Of a stretch of DNA of 64,000 bases, positions 35,300 through 48,800 are shown in pieces. The position numbers and the translations under genes are program-made. The notes beneath the pieces are model-generated. The model made no database searches. It was given only the letters and a program-made list of their open reading frames with translations, and had not been told where the DNA came from. The DNA is taken from positions 20,915,669-20,979,668 of the forward strand of contig CM017555.1 of NCBI GenBank assembly GCA_007844125.1. The letters are read 5' to 3'. Within the stretch, counting starts at the first letter, position 1. Each line of letters opens with the position of its first letter. The DNA is from Sinonovacula constricta (Eukaryota > Mollusca > Bivalvia > Cardiida > Solecurtidae).

Positions 35300-38200
35300 T
35301 TGACTGGTTTAAGCTACGGTAAATGCGGTCTAATTTTAAGGACACAGAAACTTTAGCTGGTAACAAGTAATGATTATTCACATCCCAAAAATGTTCGTAA
35401 AAACAGATGAAAGTAACCCTGAAAATCTCAAACATTTTAGCTTAGTGACAGGTAAATTATCCAGAACGAAATTTAAAGAGTGTTAGAATTTTAAAATTAA
35501 TGTGTTAATTCACAAATTAAGTAGGATTAAATAATTTTTAGCCACAGAGCTCGATTAAATTTGTCATTTCCTTTACATTTTATTTTATCAGTCCCTATGA
35601 AAGCATCTACATTTCTGTTATTGATGATGGTCCAAACGTCATTGTTGTATACAATTGCAGTTAAAGACAGTAATTAAAAGTTTAACTGTGCTCAATCTTT
35701 GAGGTTAAACCACTTAAGCTACTGTGATGACCCCTGGGTGGGTGCCCAACTGACACAACTGTTACCATTGTTGGAACCTGCTAGACTTTTGGCTGCAAAG
35801 TGTTTCACAAGTATGAATGGTCCACAGGAAACTGATATACATGATCACAAAAAAAAAAACACATGCTCTTCCAGGATGTATTCATTTGAAGGTTTTCTTT
35901 ACTGTTACGTTGTTATGAACAATAAGCTACTTAACTCAAATTAACTTTAGGGTCACCTGTATCAAAGTGGTGAGTAAATGACTCCATTCCTTATCCAGAT
36001 GGGATGTAAACTTTCATGCAGTGCATTCCAAAATTTATTTAAACAAATGAGAATGTTTGTTAAAACAGAAATGGGGATTTATTTATGCTGACTTTTGATC
36101 TCTTGACAGAGTGCATGAGATCTCAAATCTATAAAGCAACCAACTAATAACGGTTGGTATAAAAGGCCACAACAAAGACAAAATATTATCTCACGTTTAT
36201 TTCATTATTTTGTCTTATACAAAAATAATAAAACGGCTAAAACATGTTTGTATCTTCACTATATGCTGTAGCGATAAATTATTAACATATTAAGAATGAA
36301 ATGTGTTGATAATGTTAATTGAAAGGATGAAAGGTTACATATTAGGGATGGTAAATAAAGGTTGATGACACAGAATGACTACTAGCAAGTTGATTCTCGC
36401 CATCACCGGATTATACTGATGTTACATAAAATATCGCAATTACCAGTAAGTTAAGAGACCCAAACAAAAGTCTTCTCAAGCAAGTTATGTTCCTTACCAT
36501 TCCACCAAGATTTTTTTAAAAAAGAGGGTTCATTATTACAAATTTGATATATTACTGTTTAACAGGTATCTTTAAACAATGGTAGTATAATGGTAAGATG
36601 CAAGATCTAATTCTATATTTTTTCTACTTTCATTAGTAAACTACCGATTCAGGATTAAAAATGGTAACTATTTAAAAATGCTTCCACTTTTAACAAATGA
36701 AGCAGACATAGATTTTATTTTTTATTGCCAATAGGCTTTTGACTAGCAATTAATATTTTCTAAAAATGTGATCCTAAAAAACATGTTGCACACAGATGGT
36801 CTACGACAATGAAATTGTTGTATAGTTAAACTGTCAAAAATGTTTCAAATGTTAAGGGGGAAAAAAATAAGACAGACAGTTTGAAAAATCTGAAAAATTG
36901 TCAATATTCGATATATTAATTACTGTTAAAAAATGAACATGAAGAAAAAGATTTTCATAAAGACTAAAATTCATCAAATCAATTCAAAAATAACTTTCTT
37001 TTATTAATCCATGAATGTGCATTTCAAGCTCTGAATTATAAGAGCAAAACTGATTTATCAAGTGTACAACAAGTGTTGATGTAGGCATCCAGGGCAACAA
37101 ATACGCATAGTTGTTGGTAGTGTAAGTTAAACTGGGGCCATGAAATGATAAGAATAAATTTACATGACGAGTATGAATACAATATATGTATGAATGGAAA
37201 ATGATGGGATTTTTCCCCCCCCCAGAGGTCACAGGAAATCTTCTTTTTTTATTCCAGAAGACCAAGGGAATAGATGATAACTCAATATAAAAATATATAG
37301 CATAAAATGCAAATGGTAAGTGCCAATATATATGTTTATAACTGATTTTCAACAGTTATCATAGAAATGCATGATAAAAATATAGTATGAAAAGAAACAC
37401 CCCTCCATAGAGTACATGGAAGAGTATCTGAGCAAAATGAGCTGTTTAATGTACTGTCAGACAAGAGAAATGTATATGGTTCAAGGTTATACTGTTAGGT
37501 AGGGCTTCACACTTGCATGTGAAAGGGATACCTTAAAATATATAAACATTATTCATTATTCCTTTTTAAATTTAGAATGAAATCAATAAAATCTTCAATC
37601 AAGGGAGGGAACAAGATGATTATCTACCCCACAATTTCAAAATTTATGTTGTTTAACAGAAATATTGTTGGTTGACAACAAGATTCATTAAAAATGTATT
37701 TCATATTGGATACATCAAAAAATAGAAATGCAAGCACATCAGATCTAAAGATTTTGATGAATACATATGAAATGAACACATATCAAATGGTGGCAGTGCA
37801 ATAATATATAAAGTAAGAAAAATGTGAACATATTATGGCAGTTGGAATAGTTTCAAATGGCAAAGCAGAATATGAATTGAACACAGACATGGAATTGAAT
37901 AAATTTGAACACATATTTCTGTAAAATTATTATTGGTCCCATAAAAGGATACCTAATATCTTGGGTGTCAAATGAACTTGTTTATGTCCTCTGTAAGTAA
38001 AATTATGTCAACATTTTAATTTTTTAGCATTGGTCCTTTGAAAGTTGGTAATATACCAATAGGATGGTTTGTTGAACACAATCCTACTGGTATGGAGGAC
38101 ACCCATTTTTCCCATTTGTGGAATAAACAAATATTTTCAAGATCATTAAACAATAGCTCATGCAAAATTTAAAACCATTTTGGTCCAATACAAATTACAC

Positions 38201-41200
38201 TCATGACCTTGACAAATCAATTTGTTTTTTTTACTGGGCCCTTGTAAGTAAATGTTAATAATTATTTGAATATTATAAAATCTGAACACAATTCTGGTGG
38301 TATGAATTCAACAAACACTGTACCTTAATTGAACACTATTGTGGATATGACTATACAAGAACACATTTCTTATTACAAAAAGGTAACCCATGCAAACTGT
38401 AAAATCATACTGGTCCCTTTAAAATACACACATCAATATTTCAAATTAATATGATCTTTAATATCGATCGTTTAAAAGTAAATACTATAGACATATATGA
38501 TGGTTTGTTACCAAAGTTGAACACACTTTAGGTGGCATGAGCATAATTGCATCACAAAAAATTGTAACTGAACACAATTGCAGATGTGACTTACGGTATA
38601 TGATAGCACATATTCTGAGGCAATAAGGCAGTAACTACTGGTACATCAGTGCCATGATTTTTAAGAGAAAAAATCTACATACATATTGTTTGCTAACATA
38701 TTAATTTAGCATTATTTGATATTCCATTAAATTATGTTGATAAATGGTGTATGAAGTGTTGTTAGGAAACTTTAAACACAGTTCTGATGGAGGCTTGTTT
38801 ACAAAAATAAACAAAATTTTGAGAGAACAGAAGCTACATGGTTCACTGCTACAAAATTGCTCATCACATTTTTAGATTAACATAATAAGCCTAAGAACTC
38901 ACTAATAAGTCTGTATCATCCAGGTTTTAACAAACCAGAAATATTTACCATTTCAAACGAATATAAATATATGACTTTTCAATAGTTTTTATGACAGGAA
39001 ACTAGTGTCATTACTATATTTAAAACCAATTAATAAATACTTGCAGTTAATTATTACCATACTATAAGCTATGAGACATTAACCTGCAGCATGTACGGTC
39101 ACAATTTACAATAAATAAAATGTCAATCTATAGAATATTTACTCTAGAAATTAATATTACCGAAAACATACTTACTATAGAAGCTTGCATCCACATCATA
39201 CCAGAAAAAAATAAAATAAAAATCTTATCAAAACATAAGAAATACCCACAACACAACACTCAGGTAAAATAAGGGGATCACACAAAAGCCTTTATACATA
39301 TTTATAATTCATGCATACACATGAAAAAAAGGTCTGGTACCACAATGATTTCATTGTTTTTCTGGAAAGCACTGTTACTTGCTGTAGTATTATCTCAACA
39401 ATTATTTTAAGGTTAAATTGCTTCTATTCGAAAAGAATTACAAAACATTTTTTTCAAATAGTAATTTAATTAACACAAAATTAAACATAAAATACTTGAA
39501 AATAAAGCATGCATTTAAACTTATAAGTGAATCAGTGTGGAAAGAAATGTCATGATGAAAAATGTAGGGAAAAAACATATACTCATAAATTTACATCAAG
39601 TTGTTACGCACATGTTTACTATTTCAAGCACACCATTAATTTCATATAGTATTTCAACTCAAAATTTAAACTAGTCATTCACAAAACTACAAGCACCACA
39701 TTCATATTTTAATATATTATAAATTTCATTTTTCTATTATTAAATTAAGAAACTAATTTTTTAATTAGATATATGCTTATAAATACCCAGGAATATTTTT
39801 TATACATATACTAATTTTTTACGTGCATAAATAAATATCTAGGGAATAAATAAACTAGTGCAAAGAAAAAATGTGCTTAGGTTTACAGCTAATTGAGTAA
39901 AGTATCTACAAAGATAAATAAACATTTTTTTTTAATTTAATGACTATGCATTGGCTTTTAAAGTATATTTTCTTCAAACTTAACAGCTCAATTGAACAGA
40001 AAGCCTGAATAGAGAATTAGATTAAGCTAAGTTAGATAATCCTGTTCAAAACCCTAATTAAACAATAAAATACAGAAGATTTCTGTCAATTGAACTGTGA
40101 ATAACCCTTACCATGCAATATAGAGCAGCAAAACAAAGCTCCTGGGAAATACCTCATGTGTATCTACACTATTTGCACAAGTCTGATTAACTGGAGCTTA
40201 GCAGGGTAAATGGGAGTTGATTAACTCTAAATAATTCAACTATATTGCTTACTATCATTGACGTCATTGAATTAGCACATAACCCACTATAGACCGAAGC
40301 CAAGGTGGTAAATGCAACTAGAATATACTCAAGCCAGCTCAATAATTGCCATTTGACAGTCCTTCAAAAAGATGAAAAGCAGCCAAGAAATAGATCAAAC
40401 CTTTAATTTAATACTTTAACAAGTATTAAATATTTAAGCAAATATAAATGTTTTAATTAAGCAATATAAATGTTTTAACAAAAAAATTCCTCTGGGTATA
40501 GATAATCAATGTGAAAGCCTGAAATTATGGGAATATTAATGATCATTCTTAATTGATTTATAATGGATAGGATATCTTTAACATGCCAAGACAACCTTGT
40601 CACAATACAGTGACCTTATGTGACAATAAATCTTTAGATTGGTGATGTTTGTACATTTTTTTTCCACTATCTTCTTTTGGTAAACCAAAACATATATTGC
40701 TTTCAGCAATGCTTTCAAGGAGGCATCTGCATTCAAAGCTAGCCTTTTAGTGTAAACATTTTTAAGGCTATAATCAGACTAAGGCACTACGTTCATCATA
40801 TAGATTTGAGGTATACAAAACCACCCTGGGGCTTTATAACCCAATGGCAAACAATAATAATTCAGTAAATATATATATAGACTCTTTGCAAGGCAAAAGG
40901 TGATCAAAGTATAAAAAATAACAGTTAACAAGCATAAATACAACAAGGTAAAAAGAAAACAGCAGACCACTAACTGTATAACTATGTATAGTATATAAGA
41001 CAATTTGTTTTGAACATTTTAATTATGTTCACTGCAAAGTAATCAACACATGTCAGGTGCATTGCTAAATACATGTCACAAAAGAAAATATTTCATCAAG
41101 AATGGATGCAAACTTTTTCTATGTGATCATCTTCAGTTTTCTTTGCATATATTTTATTTGCATACATGCATATGTGATGAAAATGTTTATTTTTAGTTTT

Positions 41201-42855
41201 GACCACATACATTATAATATTAATTGTGGCTTGATTGACTAGTGTTCCCTTTCTTTTTTTTTGCTAGCTACATCTTAAAATTGAAATCTATTGTCATAAG
41301 GGTCCCATGGCATAGTCTCTGATTTTGACTATTTACAACATGATATAATAATTATATCCTAGTCTAACAGCTCAATAAGTTGGGTTTTGTAAATAACACT
41401 GCAAACAAAACAGGGCCATAAAAACAAGTTTCAAACCATTTCCAGCATGAGGCAGTATCAATCTTCAAAGTAGAGAGACAATATATCTAAATCCATTTTG
41501 TTTATAACTTTCCTTTTCAAGTAATTAGCCTTTAACAAGTCTTGCCTCTAATTTCTTAAAATATTGTGTATCTGAGTTCATCACCTGTGAGCCTTCGATT
41601 CAAAATCAAAAGTTAACAGATTTATATTTATATAAATATTTAAAATCTTAAACACTGTATAATTTATTACTATTAGATTCATGGATTTTAAGTATCATTG
41701 AATACATATATAAATCAGGTTTTATAACTGAAGACTTATGAATGAGATCTATTTTTGAAATGGATATCAACTCTCGTGGCACACTGCCCATTGTATGTTT
41801 AAGGGGGAAAAGTTTAAATGTTCAAAGCAGATAGATATTGCATGCTGCATTGTTCTTCTGACTCCAATTCTAACAGTTTTAAAGAAGACAATTTGAAAAT
41901 AAAACTATGTAAGCAAGTTAAGCTACAAAGAATTACTTTAAAATCTAGGGTTTGTCTGGACCAGAAACAAATATGGTTACATTACAACACTACAGTCCTC
42001 CCCTACCACAACACTACATACTGCCCAACCAGTCTTTTCACAGAAAGTGTACCACTAGTCTTGATATGACCCCTCATTAATGTGCCACCGGCAACCACAA
42101 CAATCATAACAATAAATATCCTACGCCTCTCTCTCACACTTAGGCTTGTATACAACAAATAAATAAGACATTAACATAGGATATTTCCACTGCATCACTA
42201 CTCACTGCTGCTAAGGTGTCTTGGTTAGTTGTTCAAATAAGTATCTAAAAATATTTAAGATTTTTTTCTTCTAAATGTTTGTAAAAGTTTTGCTTATAAC
42301 AGAATGACTGTTTGATAAAAAAAAGATAACTGATGATGAAGATAAATGATAATGCATCTCCTATTGCATTTATAATGTTGATAATAAAACAGGGAATAGA
42401 AAAGAAATATAACTACAAAAGATCATTTTTGTAAGCTAAACATAAACATTTCTATGACAACCATGCAGTTGTTAGCAATGAAAGCAAGGAAACATTTCCA
42501 AAATTTGAGAAGTGATACTGTAAAATCATATTTTTTCAGTGGGACCCATCACAATAAGTTGGATGAATGTTCATGTCATAAAATAAGTACCTTTAAATTT
42601 TAACATATCAATAAATAACAATGATTTTTTTTTAAATCTATAATCAACAAAAAATTATGTCTCTAGTATGCTTTGATTACTTTATACTTTAAATATATAC
42701 TTACAGGAAAAGTATGTATTTGGGAAAAAAAAAGAGACAAGAAATAAAAAAAATTTAAATCCAACAAAAATTGAATTACATTTTTCAGAATTCATTAAAT
42801 AAATAAAACCACATTAAAGACTATGATTTTACAGTAACAGTAGCGACACTATAGA
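35300..42855. other. Spacer between STT3A and E2F, including the E2F 3' UTR
   Basis: Seven and a half kilobases without a recognisable exon on either strand. The part next to 42855 must hold the E2F 3' UTR, but its end cannot be fixed. A degenerate repeat of about 230 bp occupies about 37770-38850. The rest is AT-rich with frequent homopolymer runs. Confidence 0.5.
37770..38850. repeat. Degenerate tandem repeat of about 230 bp
   Basis: The phrase tgaacaca followed by (t/c)ggtggcat- or (t/c)tggtatg-like words recurs near 37774, 38074, 38281, 38516 and, weaker, 38770. A second phrase, tgcaaa...aaaatcat(a/t)(c/t)tggtcc, recurs near 37922, 38160 and 38390. Spacing is 210-255 bp. Units are heavily diverged, so boundaries are approximate. 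Confidence 0.55.
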
Positions 42856-45800
42856 CTACAACTCAAATGAATAGCTATCGAACAGGTCGCTTATTCCTTC
42901 CCCTTCGCCAAGACTGAAGATGTAATCATCAAGCTCTATCGGAGGTTCTATGTGAACAAAGTTGTCATCAATGTTTTGATCTTCGGTCTGCAGGAGTAAA
43001 CTCTGACCGAGGTTCGGTGAAATATCTTGGTCCTCCAGCAGAGCGTTCTTCAAAGCTGGATTACCTAAGGGTGGAAACAACAGTTTTTGAAATGTCTGAA
43101 AATAAATGCAAATATTTACTTGCACTGTCAACAGGAATTTATCTATGGGTTTTTTTTTACTTTACAGCACAATAACACTTGGAAGGTCATATGACACCCA
43201 ATATGATGAGGTTTAATTTTAATGAGGTATAATTAAGTTAAAAATAAAATGAGTAAAAAAATTCAAAATCTTTTAGGTAAAAATGATTTATAACAGTTTG
43301 GGATAATTATCAGTTAAAGATTTTTATTTTTTTTAATAATAGTGTTTGGAACCAACTCAACCTCAGGTGCCTTGTCTGAGGATAGACTTAAGGTCAGATT
43401 AATGTTCGTGCATTACACATTTATTATGCCATTTTCAGTATGTTTACTTTAAGTGTTTAAGTGGTTTGAAGATTTTTTTTAACAGTGATGAAAGGCAATA
43501 AGCACTTGCCCTAGTAAAACTTATGCACCATAGGACTGAAGTTATCTCAAAAGTTACCTTTCTTAAAACTGTGCAATGAATTATTTTTATATTTCCCCCT
43601 TTTTAAAAATTGATATGGAGCTGTTCATTTCTTAAATACTAACTTGAAAAAAACATAAGAAGATAGGTTTATTTGTGACCCTCTTCCATCCAATTCATAA
43701 AACTTTTTTATTTGAAACATGAATATTAAAGAGAATTTTTGAGGGTTGAATACTAACATGAAAATAGCGATGACAGGAACCTCACCATTCAGAATCAATG
43801 ACTCCTGTATGAATGTTTGTACTTTAATTTACCTTTAAAACTATCACAGGATGTTGAATCTTCAGAGAAGAATGAGTCGTCTCCACTACTGCTGCTGCTG
43901 ATACAACTATTAGTGCTATTATTGGCACTGTCCGTACTAGTCGAAATGGTGTTGGCATCCTGCGCCACTTCCTCTGGACATAGGTACACCTCAATTGGAC
44001 CCTTGTTGCTCTGGAAATAGTTGTCATTGGTACTGCTCATTTTAAAAAATACATTTTTTTGCAGGGACCAAATATGGTCATTATATCAACATTAAGTTAT
44101 TTTGCAGAGAAAAGACCAACAGACAAATATCTAGGTAAATCAACCAGCGCATCGCAGGTCAGCTTAAGACCTTCCTACATTAAGTTCCTTACCCTAAACA
44201 GGACTGGAATTAACACAGTGAGTTGATAAACAGTCAGAAGAGTTACATGTCGATGCCTCAAACACTATGCCATGGGCATAGTTTGTGTTTTGTTCCATTT
44301 GAATTTTTAATTTTTTGAAAATTTATTGGCCAGTAATAAGTCCTTTGCAAGTTTAAGACCCTTAATTTGAATGAATGATATAGCAGACAGTTACTATCAT
44401 TTTATATGATTAGCTCTTATTGCTGTCTTTTTTCATAAAATTTTGGAGCTAAACGGCCATTGTAAAGTTGTTTAAGATTCTAAGATACAATCAGGAATAT
44501 TGATATTTCTTATTTTCCACTAGCGTAATATTTCCTATAATTTCATAATTACTTAAAGCATAATAAACCATTTCCTTACCATTGACATGGTACTCCAGAT
44601 AGATTGTAATAGCATGTGTCCTTACCTTGAGCCAGATCTGTATTTTATTATCCCCCGGGTCAGGTACCTCTAACCTTGTCTCTGGTGGAGCCTTAATGGC
44701 GATGACAGTTTGCTCGTCCAGTGATCGAATACTACGGATATCTTGGTATGTCACAAACGCTAATGTGTCAAAGTCAAGGACTAAAAGTTCTTTCTTCTTG
44801 TACAACTTGACAATTTTCATAATTAAAACAGATCTCAAGACATTTCTTTCAAGAAATAAAAGCTCAAAATTAAAGTCAAAATCATTTCTTCATCCTCCCT
44901 GTTTATACATAAACACATTTTATTAACCGCTTACATAAGTTGCAAGCCTAGATAAAGTACAGCAATAGGATAAAGTTCAGATGCAGGCTTAAAAAATCAA
45001 ATTAATGCAAATAAAAATACAAGTGGATACTTAATTTGTATGCACAGCCAAATTTCTTTGTCTTGATAGCCTTTTACACTGGTATTTTAAAAGGCATGTG
45101 AATGAGACCATCCTAATTTGAGGTACCAGGGCAAACTCAACAAAAGAATCATGCGCCGAGATAAATAGTGTTGTATTACAAACTCCTCAGTCCGCAACCC
45201 AGTTACCTTGCTACAATAACCGTCATCTCATAAAGCAATTGGCCGTAGTAGAGGTTGTGTCAATCAGTATCGACCAATGCAGAATATGCCTCACTATTTA
45301 AAATTTGAAAAGAAATGTTTTTTATTTAATTCCACAATTTTTAGACTATTCTTTAAAATATGACATGAAAATTATATACATTATAGATAAAATATTGCTT
45401 CAATCGCATTTAAATCTCCTTTATCAGAGCCTAAGTTCTTTATTTAATGCTGTGTTTTTCTACAAAGGATATCTAGAGTTTTCTTTATCTTCTGTCATCT
45501 CTTTCAATTTCTTTGTACAGTTAGCAATCATCTGATCTAACATGTTTTCCTTGGCTTCCAAGTCGGCAAGATCTGAAATTGAGTATAAATACACATGCTA
45601 TATCTCCTTCAACTAAACTGCGATGCACAAGTAGCTTAGTATTCAGATGACTTAATTCATGACCCACCCTTATTGGTCACCATAGTGATCCTAACACCTG
45701 TTGTCTACTCCTAGCAGTCTGACATCTATCCCTGTGGACGCTGACTGCAGAGCTGATAGAGCTATCCATTACATTTTCAATTATTTGACAAAAGAATTTA

Positions 45801-48800
45801 AAAAAAAAAAAATCAAACTGCACATTCAATCATTTTTTAATAAACAGAAAATTAACAAATAACAAATGAAAAAAACAACACTTTTAGACAGAAACAAGAA
45901 CAGCAATGAGTACCGGGCACACAAACTTATATTGCAGTGACCGCAAAACAACTACAAAGCTTTATCTGAAAATGATGTACACTTTCAAGCAAGACACATT
46001 TTGATAATTTACCTCAACAGGAAGAAAATATTTTACAAATTATACCTAGTTATGTTGATAATGCAATACAATTGCATATACGAGTTCTAAACATATTTAA
46101 TACAGTATATTTGCCATGTGTCCTTACTTTGAGCCAGATCTATTCAGTATTTTAATATCTCCTGGGTATACATGTACATTGAATGAAAGTATTAGTCACA
46201 GTTGCCCAAGAGATGGACCTGATTACCACTTTATGTTCCAACAAGTATATTGTGAATAAACATACCTGAATGTAGATCAACAGTTTCTGATGTTAGACAT
46301 CCACTGTTTGAATTCTTTGCCAGCGAATCTGTACAGCCCCTGAAACAGAAAAAAAACAACACTTAAAACTGTTAAGCTGTTATTGAAAAGGCAATAAATG
46401 AAGCCTGGGCTCCAAATAAGAGGTGTACTCAAAATATTTCACTTCTGTATGTAACAGATATACACAGAAAATCTAATGTACCGAATGTTTTTGACAGTTG
46501 TACGTAATCGGATCATCTATTTCTTACAAAAATCACAGATGAAGGTTATCTTAAATGGCTGAATTCGTAGTACAATGTCCTTGATTGATTTCTACATTTA
46601 ACCAGAGTAAAATCCCAACAACAATTTCTTATCACTATGTAAATGCTGTTGATCGTATTTGAGCAGTTTCCAAAATTGACATAAAATAAAATTTACTCAA
46701 TCATCTTTATTCAGGTGGTAAACAAAACAAACGGAACAATTCCTTTACTCAATTTTCATCATCTTAGGGAGATTTGACTCAATTCAGTAAAATACTTATC
46801 TGGAGCCCTATGATGTCAGCTTCAGTGTAATCAGAACTTTTTGCTGATTTGGGCTTATCAGTGTATAGTAACCACTGTATGCTGATATTAACAAGCAGCC
46901 AACAACATGTACAGATCGGCAGCTACTTCATCATGCTAAAGGACCATATTAGCACTTCTCTGCTTAGTTAAGTAACAAATACAGCTTTAGGTTCTTTTAA
47001 CTGGCTTGTTGTTATAACTGTAAACATTATATATGAAATGGTGTTGTGAAGTTTTTTATATTTAGATGCGTATTGGCAGCTTCACTGACACTTTGGACAA
47101 AAAAAAATGTTGTTGTTGTTGCACTTATAAATAAGAGTTTAAAAAGAAACTTCTTTCCGAATTTAAAGTTTTTTGTACACTTTACATCAAGTGATTATAC
47201 CCAATATTCCATAACTGGCTTTTAACCCCCAACAACACAATGTCTGCAAGTAACTGATCACTTACTTCCACTGGATATTATTTTTGGATTTCTTGGCTAT
47301 GAGGTTAATCCCTTCTAGGACATTGGTGATATCATAGATCCTGCGCTTCTGGACCTCCAGGTATTCTGATGCCTTGTTCAAGTCAAGCACCTGCGACAGA
47401 AGACGTTCATTTAATTATATGTAACAAAGAGATATAAAAAAACACATTTTTGCTGATGTTAGAAGACATTATTTCAATAATTGACAATTTAAAGGAATAT
47501 ATAATCTTTTACAAGTTTTAATATTTTATCATCAAAAGTACAACTTGATACTGTTATTTCAAGAGTCTTTCAGATAAGAAAGTTGTCTTATTTGTTGAAT
47601 GAGGAATCTTTGAAGTATAATAATTACAGGATTCATTACCAAATTGTTTTGTAGGTTTGGTCTAAAGACTTGAAAACTTTCACCTAAAATTCTCAATCGG
47701 AAATACAGAGCCGTGTTTGTATACACCTCCTGACATCCTAAGGTGTCTGTGTACCAAGATAATTAAACTAAAATATGCATATACAACATGTATGTAATGC
47801 ATGAAACATCTGGATTTACAAAACTAGAAAGACATGCGCTGGCCCGCACACATGCATCATCACACAAATATGCACAACCACACAGGTAACTAAAGCACCA
47901 TACAAATATAACAATTTAGCTTTTAAAAAATGTACTAAACATTTACATATACAGCATAATTTTAATTGGATATGGGAGGCAGTGACTGGATGAATTGATG
48001 ATAAAAATACTAGAAATATTCAGGCATACAAAGTACTAATTTTAATGGAGCTGAAGGGTTGTTGTGAATGAAATGATGAAACAATGAAAAACCAAAGTAT
48101 AATTCACTAAATGTCAACAAAATTGCAGGATGAACATTATTATTTTGACAGGCAAAAACTTCACAATGATTTTTTACTTACCCTTACAACTAGTTTCCTT
48201 TCCATGTGAAGCAAAAGAAGTGAAGAAATCACAATACATAAATTCCTTAACGAAGATAATGAGTTCTTAGGTTTTATACAAAAACATCAATTCTCTCAGT
48301 CTCAAGTAATCTAGTACTTCACAAGATTCTTTTTGCAAATGGGGAACACCCAGAGGTACTGCTATAACACAGTATCTAAAGGGCCATAACTCACGTAAAA
48401 TCAAACTGATTAAGATGTTCAAGATGTGATAGGAACTGGTATTGCAGTAATTTCATCAAAATCTGACCAACAGTAGCCAAGAAATAAGGTGAACAAACCT
48501 TTTCTACAGATTGGCCGACGGATTTTACACTTGTTAAGCTCCATATACTTTGTTATTGTGGATGTATCACTTGTAAAGCAGTAGAACTTAATGTAGGTTA
48601 CTGTCCGTAACATAACAAAAACTTATCAAACAAAACATTGAATTCATTTTTTTCTCAAAGGCCAAATATTGGCATTGTTATGGTAAATGATCAGGCTTAG
48701 GAAAATATAGATTGCAGTGTACATGTATATCAAAATGAACTTTTTTGGCCATAATCAAATGTATAGATTTATATAGATTAAATATTATTGCACTGAATAA

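Noticed and set aside
35699..35944. Plus-strand frame containing LLPLLEPARLLAAKCF
   Set aside because: No family match, no conserved block order, and its end runs into a poly-A tract and AT-rich noise.
43065..43131. Alternative acceptor TTTTCAG for the last E2F exon
   Set aside because: It would enter the exon out of frame with the previous exon (phase 1). The downstream CACCCTTAG acceptor restores the conserved C-terminus.
44491..44838. Extended reading of the marked-box exon as starting upstream of [10 protein letters not shown]
   Set aside because: The extra residues (LVLDFDT and before) come from the U12 intron's branch-site region. No GT-AG arrangement joins them in frame to the previous exon, and the family has no insertion there.
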